Made by a program: the position numbers and the translations under genes
Notes under the pieces: model-generated
Seen by the model: the letters and a program-made list of their open reading frames with translations, nothing else
What the model was told of the DNA's origin: nothing
Database searches by the model: none
In this document: in pieces, positions 27,302-37,048 of the stretch
Numbering within the stretch: the first letter of the stretch is position 1
Layout of the letters: each line of letters starts with the position of its first letter
Origin: Paenibacillus pabuli
Lineage (GTDB): Bacteria > Bacillota > Bacilli > Paenibacillales > Paenibacillaceae
Assembly (NCBI RefSeq): GCF_039831995.1
Contig: NZ_JBDOIO010000003.1
Span: forward strand, 2,108,001-2,172,000
DNA: 64,000 nucleotides
Direction of reading: 5' to 3'

Positions 27302-28675
27302 ATGAGTTTGACCTTTTGCAATCTGCATTTTACGCAGCAACCGGATAAAGTGGTTTATGTATCCAACGCATTAATGAAAAGTCTGAATCTATCCGGCAAA
27401 AAAACGATACATCTGCGGTTTGGGCGAGACCGGGTGCCTGCAACCATCAAACCGATCAAGAAGGCAGGGAAACATCTCTATCTCGCCTCGGGCATACGCA
27501 ATCTGATGAACGTACCCAAGCGGGGCAGCATCTATCTGCGCAACCTGCAAAATGATGAAGTCCAGCTCGGTCCACTGATTGGAGTATTGTCTGACGGACC
27601 TGCAACGAGCTCCAATCCGTTTGGCTCCCGTACCGGGTTTATCAAGCAATTGCTCCGGGAAGGCAGCCGCAGATCCTATATTTATGCTTTCACTCCAAGG
27701 GATATTAACTGGCAGAATGAAACGGTATCCGGTTTTTTTCTGAACGAAAACGGAAGCTTTGTTCGGAAAACGGTCCCTTTGCCAGATGTCGTTTACAACA
27801 GGCTACCCAGCCGCCGTTCCGATTTCTCGCCTGCCATCAATCAACTGCGGGAACGGTTTGTCCGCCGTAAAATACCCTTTTTCAACTGGAGTTTTTTCAA
27901 TAAATCGGACATCTACAAGCTGCTGGAGAATGATCCCGAAGCAGGTCGGTATATTCCTGAATCCATTACCAATCCGACCGTCGAACAAATGAGAGAAATG
28001 CTGGAACGACACCAGTTTGTATATTATAAACCCACAGCTGGAAGTCTCGGCAACGGAATCTATCGCTTGACCTATTCGCCCAAACGCGGATATTTCGCAC
28101 GTTACCGTAAAAAAGGCGGCAATGCCCTTTTGCGTTTTGGCTCATTCAACGGCTTAATGCGCATGCTTCAGGGCAGACATGGAAAACAGCTGCGAGGCTA
28201 TGTCGTACAGCAGGGGATCCGGCTCATCGAGATCGATGAGTGCCCGATTGATTTCCGCTTCCATATGCACAAAAACGGGAGCAATCAATGGGTCGTCGTC
28301 GGTATCGGTGCCAAAAAGGCGGGTCGGGGCAGCGTGACTACCCACATCAAAAATGGCGGCTCCCTGATGACCCCCGAACAGGCGCTCAGCCGTAACTTCG
28401 GCGAACGTGCGGGAGAAGTGCTTCAGCAGGCCAAATCCGTCGCTATTACACTGGCCCAGGCGATTGAAACCCAGCACCAGCATCTGATTGGTGAGATTGG
28501 CTTTGATCTGGGCATTGATCAGGAGGAACATGTATGGATGTTCGAAGCGAACGCCAAACCCGGGCGCTCCATCTTCCGTCACCCTTCACTCCGGGTGGAG
28601 GGAAAATCGTCGGTGGAGCACATTTTGGAACACTGCCTGTATTTGAGCAAATTCCGGAAGAGGGACGGCATTTGA
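27302..28675 (+). CDS. YheC/YheD-family ATP-grasp protein 3 (long form)
   Basis: 457 residues, the same layout as copy 1: an N-terminal about 100-residue beta-rich domain (MSLTFCNLHFTQQPDKVVYV onward), then ATP-grasp with YYKPTAGSLGNGIYRL, DFRFHMHKNGSNQWVVVGIG and MFEANAKPGRS. The usual RALVQKN motif is changed to RFHMHKN and LEVNSKP to FEANAKP, so this copy may have a different substrate. ATG 27302 follows AGGAGG. Its stop overlaps the start of copy 4 by one base (TGATG). Confidence 0.9.
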   Translation: MSLTFCNLHFTQQPDKVVYVSNALMKSLNLSGKKTIHLRFGRDRVPATIKPIKKAGKHLYLASGIRNLMNVPKRGSIYLRNLQNDEVQLGPLIGVLSDGPATSSNPFGSRTGFIKQLLREGSRRSYIYAFTPRDINWQNETVSGFFLNENGSFVRKTVPLPDVVYNRLPSRRSDFSPAINQLRERFVRRKIPFFNWSFFNKSDIYKLLENDPEAGRYIPESITNPTVEQMREMLERHQFVYYKPTAGSLGNGIYRLTYSPKRGYFARYRKKGGNALLRFGSFNGLMRMLQGRHGKQLRGYVVQQGIRLIEIDECPIDFRFHMHKNGSNQWVVVGIGAKKAGRGSVTTHIKNGGSLMTPEQALSRNFGERAGEVLQQAKSVAITLAQAIETQHQHLIGEIGFDLGIDQEEHVWMFEANAKPGRSIFRHPSLRVEGKSSVEHILEHCLYLSKFRKRDGI

Positions 28676-29781
28676 TGAGCCTTCATGATGATTTCAAACC
28701 TGTCATTGCCGTGTTGACCATGCATGACGACCACCGGGGATTCAGGGGAAACCATCAAAATTTTCTGGACATTATACAGACAGGCGAAAACATGGGTTAT
28801 CAGGTATATATCGTAACTGTAAGAGATCTGAACGTGAGTGGTCCTACGGTGAAGGGCTACACGTATAACAAAGGGAGCGGAAAGTGGACTTCACAGTCCT
28901 TCCCTCTCCCTCATGTGCTGTACAATCGCATTCCCTACAGGGAAGATGAGCGCAAACCCTCCGTTCAGCGGAAAATTGAGGAATGCATACAATCGGGGAT
29001 TGAGCTGTATAACCCGTTTTTCTTCAATAAATGGGATCTGTTCGAATGGTTGAAGAAATCCAAATCCACCCAGCATCTGATCCCTCATACACGACGGATG
29101 CGAAGTGCTACTACGCTGGGTACAGTGCTGCGGGCATTTCCCTATCTATATCTGAAGCCCGAAAGCGGGAAAGCGGGAAAAGGCATCATGATGCTGAAGT
29201 TTCAGGAGAAGGAACGTCTGCCGTTCCGGCTCAAAATACAAAGTTCCCGAAAGAGCACCACATATAAGACAGCAACGCTTGCGAAGTTATGGTCTCGCAT
29301 TCGCCGGGAAACCGGGCATACGCCTTATATCATGCAGCAAGGAATCGAACTTGCCTCCTCCCGCAAGCGTCCCTTCGATCTGCGTGTTCTTGTACAGAAG
29401 AACGGTAAAGGACAGTGGAGTGTAACAGGAATTGGTGCCAGACTGGCTGGTTCGCGAAGCATTACGACCCACGTTCCACGCGGAGGTAGTGTCGAGGATC
29501 CCGAGAAGCTTCTTACCGACCTGTTCGGGGAAGAAACAATGACAACACTAATGAAAAAGGTCAGATCAACATCATTAACCATTGCACGGCAGGTAGAACG
29601 AGGCTCTGGCCATACGCTTGGGGAGATGTCTATGGACCTTGGCATCGATGATCTCGGAGAAATCTGGTTCTTTGAAGCCAATGCGAAACCGATGAAATTT
29701 GACGAACCCCAGATTCGTAAAAAGTCATTGGAACGCATTTTCCAATACAGCGCCTATCTGGCCCGCCAGTCCAAACGATAA
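28675..29781 (+). CDS. YheC/YheD-family ATP-grasp protein 4 (short form)
   Basis: 368 residues. N-terminal part FKPVIAVLTMHDDHRGFRGN, then YLKPESGKAGKGIMML, DLRVLVQKNGKGQWSVTGIG, THVPRGGSV and FFEANAKP. The start ATG 28675 overlaps the copy 3 stop (TGATG), giving translational coupling; the frame is open upstream inside copy 3 but without separate support. The FEANAKP and TH-(V/I)-GGS motifs are shared with copy 3, suggesting that 3 and 4 work as a pair. Confidence 0.88.
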   Translation: MSLHDDFKPVIAVLTMHDDHRGFRGNHQNFLDIIQTGENMGYQVYIVTVRDLNVSGPTVKGYTYNKGSGKWTSQSFPLPHVLYNRIPYREDERKPSVQRKIEECIQSGIELYNPFFFNKWDLFEWLKKSKSTQHLIPHTRRMRSATTLGTVLRAFPYLYLKPESGKAGKGIMMLKFQEKERLPFRLKIQSSRKSTTYKTATLAKLWSRIRRETGHTPYIMQQGIELASSRKRPFDLRVLVQKNGKGQWSVTGIGARLAGSRSITTHVPRGGSVEDPEKLLTDLFGEETMTTLMKKVRSTSLTIARQVERGSGHTLGEMSMDLGIDDLGEIWFFEANAKPMKFDEPQIRKKSLERIFQYSAYLARQSKR

Positions 29782-29816
29782 TGGAAAGGAATAACAGCTA
29801 AAGAAGGTGATTGTTT

Positions 29817-31001
29817 GTGTCCTCACCTGTTCTAGGCATTATGACGTTGTACTTAAACGAACATCGCGCCTTGGAAGAACGGAGCATCTACCGCAGAATG
29901 ATCCTTGAAGGACGCAAGCGGGGACTCGACATTTACGTGTTCACACCTGCGGATGTACATCCCGGAGGCAAACAGATCGAGGCGATGGTCTTTCATTCCG
30001 AAAAGGGGTGGTCCAGGGAATGGCGTCCATTTCCGGACATGATCTTCGACCGCTGCCGCATACAGCGAAACCGCAGATTTCAGCAGCTGCTCGCTTTTCG
30101 TGAGAAATACGGGCACATGCTTTTCCTAAACCGGCCGCTTCGCAATAAATGGACCATACATCAGACCCTCTCTACAAAATCTGCCTTTCGTGAACATTTG
30201 CCAGAGACCGTTCTGTTTCAGGATATGTCTGATGTTAATCGGATGCTTAAAGCCTCTTCGCTGATCTATTTGAAGCCCATAAACGGAACAGGCGGACGTG
30301 GAATCCTGCGGATCGAACGTATTAGTAGCGACGCCAACATGGTTCTGGTCCAGGGACGTGATCAGAAACGACGCATCATTACCCCGCGCAAAGTGCATTT
30401 ATCACGGCTCGGTTCTCTGCTCCAGCATTGGAACATGAAGGATAAATATCTGGTTCAGGAAGGTATCCAGCTCCAGCTCCCAAATGGTCGTGTACACGAT
30501 TATCGCATGCTCGTACAGAAGAATGGCGAGGGAGAATGGGAGCTGACCGGCTGTGCTGGGCGCATGGGGGCTGAGAAAAGTGTAACATCGAATCTGCATG
30601 GCGGCGGTCAGGCCGTTGCCATGCACCGATTGATGAAACAATGGATCAGCGATGAGGAACTGAGAAACGAAATTAATGCTACGGCAGAGAAACTCGGCAT
30701 TTCAGTGGCCTCATTTCTGGAAGATACGTACGGTGATCTGTGTGAGCTTGCTCTGGATTTGGCGATCGACAAGGACGGCCGTATCTTCCTGCTTGAGGTG
30801 AATCCCAAACCGGCACGCGAAGTATTTGCACGGATTGGTGAGCGGAATATCTATTACAAAGCGATTACTCAGCCGTTGGAATACGCTCTATGGGTGTACC
30901 GCAACCGCACGGTTAGTACTCCGAGCAAGGTAAAAGTAACCAAACCTGTAACAGGTAAGTCCACCGCAACCCGAAGGTCCCGCAAATCAAGATTAAAGTA
31001 G
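29817..31001 (+). CDS. YheC/YheD-family ATP-grasp protein 5 (short form, basic tail)
   Basis: 394 residues. Begins SSPVLGIMTLYLNEHRALEE, then YLKPINGTGGRGILRIE, DYRMLVQKNGEGEWELTGCA, SNLHGGGQA and LLEVNPKPAREVF. The C-terminal about 30 residues are rich in Lys, Arg, Ser and Thr (TRRSRKSRLK at the end), unlike the other four copies, which suggests binding to an anionic surface or polymer. GTG 29817 follows AAGGTGA; a TTG two codons earlier is inside that site. Last gene of the array, with a strong hairpin after it. Confidence 0.88.
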   Translation: MSSPVLGIMTLYLNEHRALEERSIYRRMILEGRKRGLDIYVFTPADVHPGGKQIEAMVFHSEKGWSREWRPFPDMIFDRCRIQRNRRFQQLLAFREKYGHMLFLNRPLRNKWTIHQTLSTKSAFREHLPETVLFQDMSDVNRMLKASSLIYLKPINGTGGRGILRIERISSDANMVLVQGRDQKRRIITPRKVHLSRLGSLLQHWNMKDKYLVQEGIQLQLPNGRVHDYRMLVQKNGEGEWELTGCAGRMGAEKSVTSNLHGGGQAVAMHRLMKQWISDEELRNEINATAEKLGISVASFLEDTYGDLCELALDLAIDKDGRIFLLEVNPKPAREVFARIGERNIYYKAITQPLEYALWVYRNRTVSTPSKVKVTKPVTGKSTATRRSRKSRLK

Positions 31002-31063
31002 CCCATTCATTTCAAAAACGGATTACTCGCTGCATCTTAATGTAGACACTCCATTGTATCTCA

Positions 31064-31113
31064 AAGAGCCTTTATCTCAGCGCCCATAGCAGGCATTGGA
31101 GATAAAGGCTCTT
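31064..31113. terminator. Bidirectional terminator after the ATP-grasp array
   Basis: Perfect 15-bp arms AAGAGCCTTTATCTC (31064-31078) and GAGATAAAGGCTCTT (31099-31113), loop of 20 nt, between convergent genes. T tracts are short on both sides. Confidence 0.75.
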
Positions 31114-31157
31114 CCGTTTTCGCTCGCGGATTCAGAGCGGTTCAAGTTGTAGTTCGT

Positions 31158-31844
31158 CTATTCAGCTTCTCTGTATAGACGAGTGAGCTCGGTAAAATCA
31201 GAGATTAGTACATCTGATCCTGCAAGTTCTTCATCACGACCGAAGCCGGCATATGCGCAGCCGATCACAGTCTGCCCATTCATTTTTCCCGCTTCAACGT
31301 CGGACGAGCGGTCTCCTACCATCCAGGCATCCTGAATCCGGTGTTTTTCAAGCAGTATCTGCACCAAGTTTACCTTGGAAGGTGTCTTGTATTGTCCTGC
31401 ACTGTATACGCCTTCGAATAAAGGCATGATCTCGTGTGCAAACGCAACCCCTTTGACATAGTCCTCCAGTCCATTACTTGCTACAAACAAACGAACGCCT
31501 TGTTCCTTTAGGGCTTCGAGCGTCTCTTTTACATGCGGGTAAAGTTGGGAACTTCCCTGATCGAGTCCCTCAATTTCCAATTGAAGCAGCAATTCATCTG
31601 CACGACGATGTGCCGCTTCAGAGCCTTCTGGCATGACCACTTTCCATATATCTTCAAGCAGCATTCCCAAACTTCCCAGCATCCGCTCCTCAGGAGGTGT
31701 CTCCCCTTCGAAATGCCCTTCGGCACGAAGTGTATCAAAAAGCTTTTGATAGGCCGGTAACAGCAGCGTTTCTGTCTGGAACAACGTTCCATCCATATCA
31801 AAAATCATTGCTTCGGGTTTTCGCAATACAGTCTCTTTATTCAT
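31158..31844 (-). CDS. HAD-superfamily hydrolase (phosphoglycolate-phosphatase/beta-phosphoglucomutase-like)
   Basis: About 228 residues. HAD motif I is MIFDMDGTLFQTE, motif II is LFVASNGLED, motif III/IV is WMVGDRSSDVEAGKMNG. The helical cap between motifs I and II is of the C1 type, as in Gph and PgmB phosphatases, so the substrate is probably a small phosphorylated metabolite. Start: ATG 31844, or TTG 31850 which has the better spacing to AAGGA. The open frame extends to 31937 without a ribosome site. It is convergent with the ATP-grasp array, and no partner gene is evident. Confidence 0.88.
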   Translation of the reverse strand: MNKETVLRKPEAMIFDMDGTLFQTETLLLPAYQKLFDTLRAEGHFEGETPPEERMLGSLGMLLEDIWKVVMPEGSEAAHRRADELLLQLEIEGLDQGSSQLYPHVKETLEALKEQGVRLFVASNGLEDYVKGVAFAHEIMPLFEGVYSAGQYKTPSKVNLVQILLEKHRIQDAWMVGDRSSDVEAGKMNGQTVIGCAYAGFGRDEELAGSDVLISDFTELTRLYREAE

Positions 31845-32004
31845 TTGCAAGATTCGTTCCTTTCGGATTGAAGTATGTAATCGGCATCGTTCCCTTTCCA
31901 TGATAAACACAAACGTTTGGCAGTGTAAACCGAACACTGTAAAAGGTTAAAACCATAACGTCGTATGAAACGATACATACTTTATACAAAATATAAACAA
32001 TCTA

Positions 32005-32033
32005 TGTACAAACATACTTTCTTAAAGTATAAT
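32005..32033 (+). promoter_or_regulatory. Sigma-A-type promoter of the chemoreceptor gene
   Basis: TGTACA (32005-32010), 17-nt spacer, perfect TATAAT (32028-32033), about 105 bp before the start codon. No sigma-D motif was seen, though Bacillus chemoreceptors often use that factor. Confidence 0.6.
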
Positions 32034-32137
32034 ACTGAAAAAAATAGTTCCAAAGTTCCTGATCCATAAGTCCTGCAAACTGTTTTTTTCAAGTTTTTTC
32101 GACAAATACATATACCCAAAAGAAAGGAATAGAAATC

Positions 32138-33844
32138 ATGAAGAAACGGAGAACATTCAAAATTTTTTATAAGATCGGGCTGGGTTACCTGTTCGTACTG
32201 GCCGTCCTGGCAGGAAGCATTCTAATGATTCAGAACAGTATTGGTCAGCTGCAGCAGGAGCTGGATTATCTGGTCGATCACGACATGAAAGTGCATGCCT
32301 TGACGTATGAATTGGAGAATATGGAGAAGGGACAGCGTGGTTATGTTATTACAGGACAGGAAAATTACCTTGAGCCCTATACAAACGGGAAGGAGCAGCT
32401 TGTTGAGCTCAAGGATCAGTTAGCAGGGCTTATCTCCAATAACCCGGCGCAATTGGCATTATTGCAAGATATACATAGCGCCATGGACCATTGGATTCAA
32501 GTGGCTGGAGAGCCGGTTGTCGCTCTGCGTCAGGCTAATGATCTTGATGCAATCCGTCAGTTTTTTGCAACAGATCCAGGCAAAGCAGATATGGACGAGA
32601 TCCGCAGTTCCCTTATTACTTTCCGGAACAACGAACTGGCTTTGACAGATACACGTACAGGAGCATTAAAACAGAAAAATATGATCCTGAACTGGGAACT
32701 ATACGGAGCTCTTATTCTTGTTGCCCTGATTTCAATCTTTGCGGCACTGATTTTATCCCGCGCCATTGTAAAAAACATTCGCACAGTTACCCATGCGCTG
32801 AATGACATCGGTTCCTCCAATGGTGACCTGACCCTGCGCATCGCCACCCCGATGAAGGATGAAACGAGAGAACTTGCCGAGTCTGCGAATACGATGCTTT
32901 TGGGTTTGCAGCAAATGATGCTGGACATCCAGCGTAATGCCACTGTTCTAAGTACGGCATCGGATCGAATGGACAAAGGGGTGGCGGACAGCCACCTTGC
33001 CGGTAAAGAAGTAGCGGCAGCCATGGAACGTGTAGCTGAAGGGGCAGATGAGCAGGTCGCGCTTACCCAAACCATGGTTGCAGCGATGGAACAATCCCAG
33101 ACCGGGCTCAGCCGGGTGGCTGCATCTGCCGCAGACGTAGCTGAACGGGCGGTACGCACCGAATCCATAGCGATGGACGGACAGCAGCGTATTGATAATG
33201 CAGTTGTCAAAATGGAAGCGATTGAGCAATCCTTCCTCTCTGTACAGGAAGCCATTAACGATATTTCCAAAATGTCCGATCAAGTCATCAACATCGCTGA
33301 TGCCATGTCAGGGATTGCGAGACAAACCAATCTGCTAGCACTGAATGCCGGCATTGAGGCAGCACGCGCAGGAGAAAACGGACGTGGCTTCGCCGTTGTC
33401 GCAGCAGAGATTCGCAACCTTGCGGACCAAAGCGCCACATCAGCCAAGGAAATTACGAGCATATTGGAAACGGTGGTCGCAGGTGTTCATAGCACAGTGG
33501 ATGTTGTAGATGAGAGCACGGTTCATGTTAACGAAGGACTGCGGACCATCGAGGACGCAGGTCATGCCTTTGCAAATATTACACAGCATATACATGACCT
33601 CAGCGGTCAAATGATGGATGTATCCGCGGTGGTTGAAGAACTCACATCGGGCAGCGAGGCTGTCATGAATTCCATTAACAAAGTATCCATCGTTGTGGAA
33701 GATACCGCATCTGCTACGGAGGAAGTATCTGCCATGACCGAAGAACAGCTTGCCTCCTTACAGGAAATGAGCGACACTTCCAAACAGCTGAATCAAATGT
33801 CCGATGCACTCGACGAACTGGTGAAACGGTTCAAGCTGGCTTAA
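32138..33844 (+). CDS. Methyl-accepting chemotaxis protein with CHASE3 sensor
   Basis: 568 residues. TM1 at about 12-32, a periplasmic-side CHASE3 four-helix domain at about 35-185 ([20 protein letters not shown] is typical), TM2 at about 187-208, HAMP at about 210-265, and a C-terminal signalling coiled coil with the CheA/CheW-binding hairpin [20 protein letters not shown]. It should control the CheA kinase in response to an extracellular cue. ATG 32138 follows AAAGGAATAG. Monocistronic with a strong terminator. The ligand is not predictable. Confidence 0.95.
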   Translation: MKKRRTFKIFYKIGLGYLFVLAVLAGSILMIQNSIGQLQQELDYLVDHDMKVHALTYELENMEKGQRGYVITGQENYLEPYTNGKEQLVELKDQLAGLISNNPAQLALLQDIHSAMDHWIQVAGEPVVALRQANDLDAIRQFFATDPGKADMDEIRSSLITFRNNELALTDTRTGALKQKNMILNWELYGALILVALISIFAALILSRAIVKNIRTVTHALNDIGSSNGDLTLRIATPMKDETRELAESANTMLLGLQQMMLDIQRNATVLSTASDRMDKGVADSHLAGKEVAAAMERVAEGADEQVALTQTMVAAMEQSQTGLSRVAASAADVAERAVRTESIAMDGQQRIDNAVVKMEAIEQSFLSVQEAINDISKMSDQVINIADAMSGIARQTNLLALNAGIEAARAGENGRGFAVVAAEIRNLADQSATSAKEITSILETVVAGVHSTVDVVDESTVHVNEGLRTIEDAGHAFANITQHIHDLSGQMMDVSAVVEELTSGSEAVMNSINKVSIVVEDTASATEEVSAMTEEQLASLQEMSDTSKQLNQMSDALDELVKRFKLA

Positions 33845-33870
33845 CCGTGTATTCACAGCATCTGAAGCAA

Positions 33871-33905
33871 AAGAAGCAGCTGCCACTTTAAGGCAGCTGC
33901 TTCTT
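33871..33905 (+). terminator. Terminator of the chemoreceptor gene
   Basis: Perfect 14-bp stem AAGAAGCAGCTGCC (33871-33884) with GGCAGCTGCTTCTT (33892-33905), 7-nt loop, then T-rich sequence. Confidence 0.92.
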
Positions 33906-33997
33906 TATTGTTTTTTTATTTTGCAAAAGTATAAATTGGCTAAGCTTATTGTTGGTTCCGGCATCTGATTCAAGGCAATATTACCGAATAACGGAGG

Positions 33998-34987
33998 CTA
34001 GCGGCTGATCTTGATCGTATTTCCCTCTGGATTGCGCAGAGCCTCCAATACCAGTTGGGCACGGTATCCGTCGTTAAAATCATATATTTTGGCTGGCTGT
34101 CCCTGAATACGAGCAATTACATGTTTGAGAACAGGCAGTTCTCCCAATGATTCATCCACCTCTACTGGTGCAAGCGGCTGTCCAACTGGCCCCATCATCA
34201 GTTCTTCCCAATTTTCCAGAGCGATCGTGCCTTCGGTTCCGTAAACGACCATAGATACCCGTTCCTCACCTGCAAAATGAGCAATTCCGTCAAGCTGAAT
34301 ACGGGTTCCGTTCTCCAGCTTCATCACAGCCTGTACCTCATGTTCACATTCTTCCGTATTTTCGGGGTACTGGACCTGGCTGCTCACCTCTGTGATTGGA
34401 CCAAACACATGCTGTATCATATGGATCCAGTGGATGCCCACTTCAAGGATGAAGCCTCCCTGATCACGGCTTGAAATCCATGAATTCTGCTGCCATGCAC
34501 GCGGCCACTGAGGGAATTGCAGAATCAGCTCTATTTTACGAATCGCACCTACTTTGCTCTGCTCCACCAGCTCCTGCAACTTCAATACGGATGGTTCATG
34601 GGGCATGGAGAAATGAATGGCATGGACTACTCCTGCCTGATTCGCTGTCTCCAGCATTTCTTTGGCCTCTTCTATACTGTTCGCCAGCGGTTTCTCGCAA
34701 AACACATGGATCTTCCGCTCTAGGGCCTCCATGACGACAGGATAATGATATTTAGGCGGAACGGCAATGTACAACAGATCCATTTCGTGCTCATCCAGCA
34801 GCTGCTTGTAATCGTTATATGCGCTAATTTCTGCATGGGAGTCAGCAAAATTCCTGAGCGTTTCTTCGTTTGCTTCACAGACAGCTATCAGCTTAATACT
34901 TCCATTCAGTTCTGCTTTCATAGCCTGTTGAATCATATGTAAACCCATTTTCCCTAACCCGATCACTGCCATTTTCAATACTGTCAT
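33998..34987 (-). CDS. Gfo/Idh/MocA-family oxidoreductase
   Basis: 329 residues. N-terminal Rossmann domain with AVIGLGKMGLHM at about 7-18 and the family motif CEKPLANSIEEAKEM near residues 95-109; the C-terminal alpha/beta domain carries EVGIHWIHMIQHVFG with the substrate-side histidines. NAD(P)-dependent sugar or inositol dehydrogenases are typical of the family, but the substrate is not readable from sequence. It is divergent from the ThDP-enzyme gene and shares a 417-bp control region with it, so a functional link to that group is possible. ATG 34987 is preceded by GGAGTGAGAAG. Confidence 0.9.
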   Translation of the reverse strand: MTVLKMAVIGLGKMGLHMIQQAMKAELNGSIKLIAVCEANEETLRNFADSHAEISAYNDYKQLLDEHEMDLLYIAVPPKYHYPVVMEALERKIHVFCEKPLANSIEEAKEMLETANQAGVVHAIHFSMPHEPSVLKLQELVEQSKVGAIRKIELILQFPQWPRAWQQNSWISSRDQGGFILEVGIHWIHMIQHVFGPITEVSSQVQYPENTEECEHEVQAVMKLENGTRIQLDGIAHFAGEERVSMVVYGTEGTIALENWEELMMGPVGQPLAPVEVDESLGELPVLKHVIARIQGQPAKIYDFNDGYRAQLVLEALRNPEGNTIKISR

Positions 34988-35119
34988 TACTTCTCACTCC
35001 AATCTGATTTCCATTATAACAGAAGTTAAATATGATCCGTTTTTTTGCGTTAACATGCAAAGAATGGCATATATAGTTAGGCATATGGACAAGTAACATT
35101 TCAGTTTATATTGGGGTTC

Positions 35120-35146
35120 TTTGATTTACATATAATGTAAATCAAA
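35120..35146. promoter_or_regulatory. Perfect 27-bp dyad, possible operator
   Basis: Arms TTTGATTTACAT (35120-35131) and ATGTAAATCAAA (35135-35146) around ATA, 12 of 12 bases paired. It lies between the divergent Gfo/Idh and ThDP genes, 133 bp from the first and 258 bp from the second start. No T tract follows the 12-bp arms, so a protein-binding site is more likely than a terminator. Regulator unknown. Confidence 0.7.
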
Positions 35147-35258
35147 ACACTTAGGACATTTGTTTCAGGAACATATAACCATATATTTTTCCTTATATCC
35201 CTTAAGGGCTTAAGCGTTACCAACCTAAGAATCAGGTACTTTTACTTATAAAAATAAG

Positions 35259-35286
35259 TTGACAAAAAACCACATAAAAAGATAAC
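35259..35286 (+). promoter_or_regulatory. Candidate sigma-A promoter of the ThDP-enzyme operon
   Basis: Perfect TTGACA (35259-35264), a 16-nt A-rich spacer, then GATAAC (35281-35286; 4 of 6 bases match TATAAT). It leaves a leader of about 110 nt before ATG 35405. An ACTTAT/ATAAGT dyad (35244-35259) abuts the -35 element and could be a second regulator site. Confidence 0.5.
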
Positions 35287-35404
35287 CTTCGTATTAACAA
35301 GGATATATTTCCTTTTACAACCTTAGACAACCACTTGCATTCGAAAAAAATCGGATTATACCCTATGGGTCTTAAAACCTATTTTATGAAGCGAGGTGTC
35401 CCGC

Positions 35405-37036
35405 ATGAAAACCGTTGCGGACTATTTGGCAGAAACGCTGTACAAGCTTGGTGTTACTCACGTCTTTGGTATTATCGGAAAATCGATTTGCCCTGCTGTC
35501 CTGAAGATGGTGGATCACGGCCTTGAGTTCATTCCGGGTCGCCACGAATCGAGTTCGGGGTTTGCAGCAGCAGGTTACGCTCTCCAAACCGGACGGCTGG
35601 GTGTTGCATTTGCCACTTCAGGTCCAGGTGGAACCAACCTTCTAACCGCTGCGGCACATGCCAAAGCGAACAACCTTCCGGTGTTGTTTATTACCGGGCA
35701 TCAATCCATTCAGGAATTGGGCATTCCCCAGTGCCAGGATTCTTCTTCCTATCTGGCAGATCTCGCAGAGATGTTCAGACCCGCTACGTTATTCAGCAAA
35801 CTGGTGGAGCGTGGCGATCATTTCGGCACACTGCTCAATCATGCCCTTTCCACTGCACTCGGCCCGAACAAAGGTCCGGTTCATCTCTGTTTACCCTTTG
35901 ATGTTCAGACCGAACTGCTTGCTGAATGCCGAGTTGTCATGCCTGAACCCGAGCCTCTAATTAGCGTCTCGAACCTTAATCGAATTCTCCCCCTACTTCA
36001 CAAGTCCAGTCACCCATTAATTATCGCAGGTAAAGGCGTCAATCGAGCCAGAGCCCATGATGAGCTATTGCAATTTGCAGAACAATTCCAAATTCCTGTC
36101 ATCACGACTCCCGGAGGGAAAGGTGCCATCGCCTGGGACCATCCGTTATACCATGGACCTTGTGGTGTCGGTGGCTTCCCGCATGCAGATGAATTGCTCA
36201 ACCGAAGTGACCTCTATATCGTGCTTGGATCGCGATTAAGCGACATGACGATCTGCAATCTCAAACCGGAAAATCATCCTGCGCATCTTATTCAGTTCGA
36301 TACGGATCCTGCCTTTGTCGGTAAAATACTCAACTCTCAAACCTTACATATTACTGGCGACCTAAAAGACAATATGCAGTTTTTGCTTGGCACCCTAGCC
36401 AAATATGCTGCCCCCGCGAGAGAAAATTCAGCGATTGACTACACTGTCCCCCTGCCAACTTTGCCTAGCCTCTCACTTGCATCGATTTTAGATGAACTGA
36501 GCGATATGCTGCCGTATGATCACAAACTATTTGTTGATGACGGATCTCACGGTTTCCACGCTGTACAGCGATACAAAGTGAAGAAACCTGGCAGTTTTGT
36601 GTTTGACGCCTACTTCGCCTGCATGGGCAATGCCATTGGTATGGCTATCGGCGCCAAGGCAGCAGCACCAGACGAGACGATCGTCTGTATTACAGGGGAC
36701 GGATGCTTCATGATGCTCGGAGCCGAAATCAATTCTGCCGTATGCCACAATCTGCCGGTCATCTTCATCGTAGTGAATAATAAACAGCTTGATATGGCGC
36801 TCAAAGGTATGCAGAAAACAACAGGCCGGATCGATGGGACCTTGTTTGAAGTACCTATGGACGCGTCGAAGTTTGCTGAATCTCTCGGTGCAGCTGCTTT
36901 TCGGGCAGAAACACATGCCGAGTTCACCGCTGCACTCAAGGCAGCTCAGGAACTGAACCAAGTGGCAGTAATCGAGCTGTTAACGGACCGTGACGAGATT
37001 CCGCCTACGGCCCATCGTACCGTGAATTTGAACTAG
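35405..37036 (+). CDS. Thiamine-diphosphate-dependent enzyme, acetolactate-synthase-like
   Basis: 543 residues with the three-domain ThDP fold. The activating glutamate lies in PGRHESSSGFAAAGYA (N-terminal PYR domain), a central Rossmann-like domain covers about 185-325 (PLIIAGKGVNRARAHDEL), and the C-terminal PP domain has GDGCFMMLGAEINSA and then the ThDP/Mg motif end VNNKQLDMAL. Related enzymes make or cleave 2-keto acid C-C bonds. No small regulatory subunit is nearby, so a role in valine synthesis is unlikely. ATG 35405 has GAGG 8 nt upstream. It is followed after 12 bp by a CMD-like gene, so the two are an operon. Confidence 0.9.
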   Translation: MKTVADYLAETLYKLGVTHVFGIIGKSICPAVLKMVDHGLEFIPGRHESSSGFAAAGYALQTGRLGVAFATSGPGGTNLLTAAAHAKANNLPVLFITGHQSIQELGIPQCQDSSSYLADLAEMFRPATLFSKLVERGDHFGTLLNHALSTALGPNKGPVHLCLPFDVQTELLAECRVVMPEPEPLISVSNLNRILPLLHKSSHPLIIAGKGVNRARAHDELLQFAEQFQIPVITTPGGKGAIAWDHPLYHGPCGVGGFPHADELLNRSDLYIVLGSRLSDMTICNLKPENHPAHLIQFDTDPAFVGKILNSQTLHITGDLKDNMQFLLGTLAKYAAPARENSAIDYTVPLPTLPSLSLASILDELSDMLPYDHKLFVDDGSHGFHAVQRYKVKKPGSFVFDAYFACMGNAIGMAIGAKAAAPDETIVCITGDGCFMMLGAEINSAVCHNLPVIFIVVNNKQLDMALKGMQKTTGRIDGTLFEVPMDASKFAESLGAAAFRAETHAEFTAALKAAQELNQVAVIELLTDRDEIPPTAHRTVNLN

Positions 37037-37048
37037 GAGGAGCAAAAA

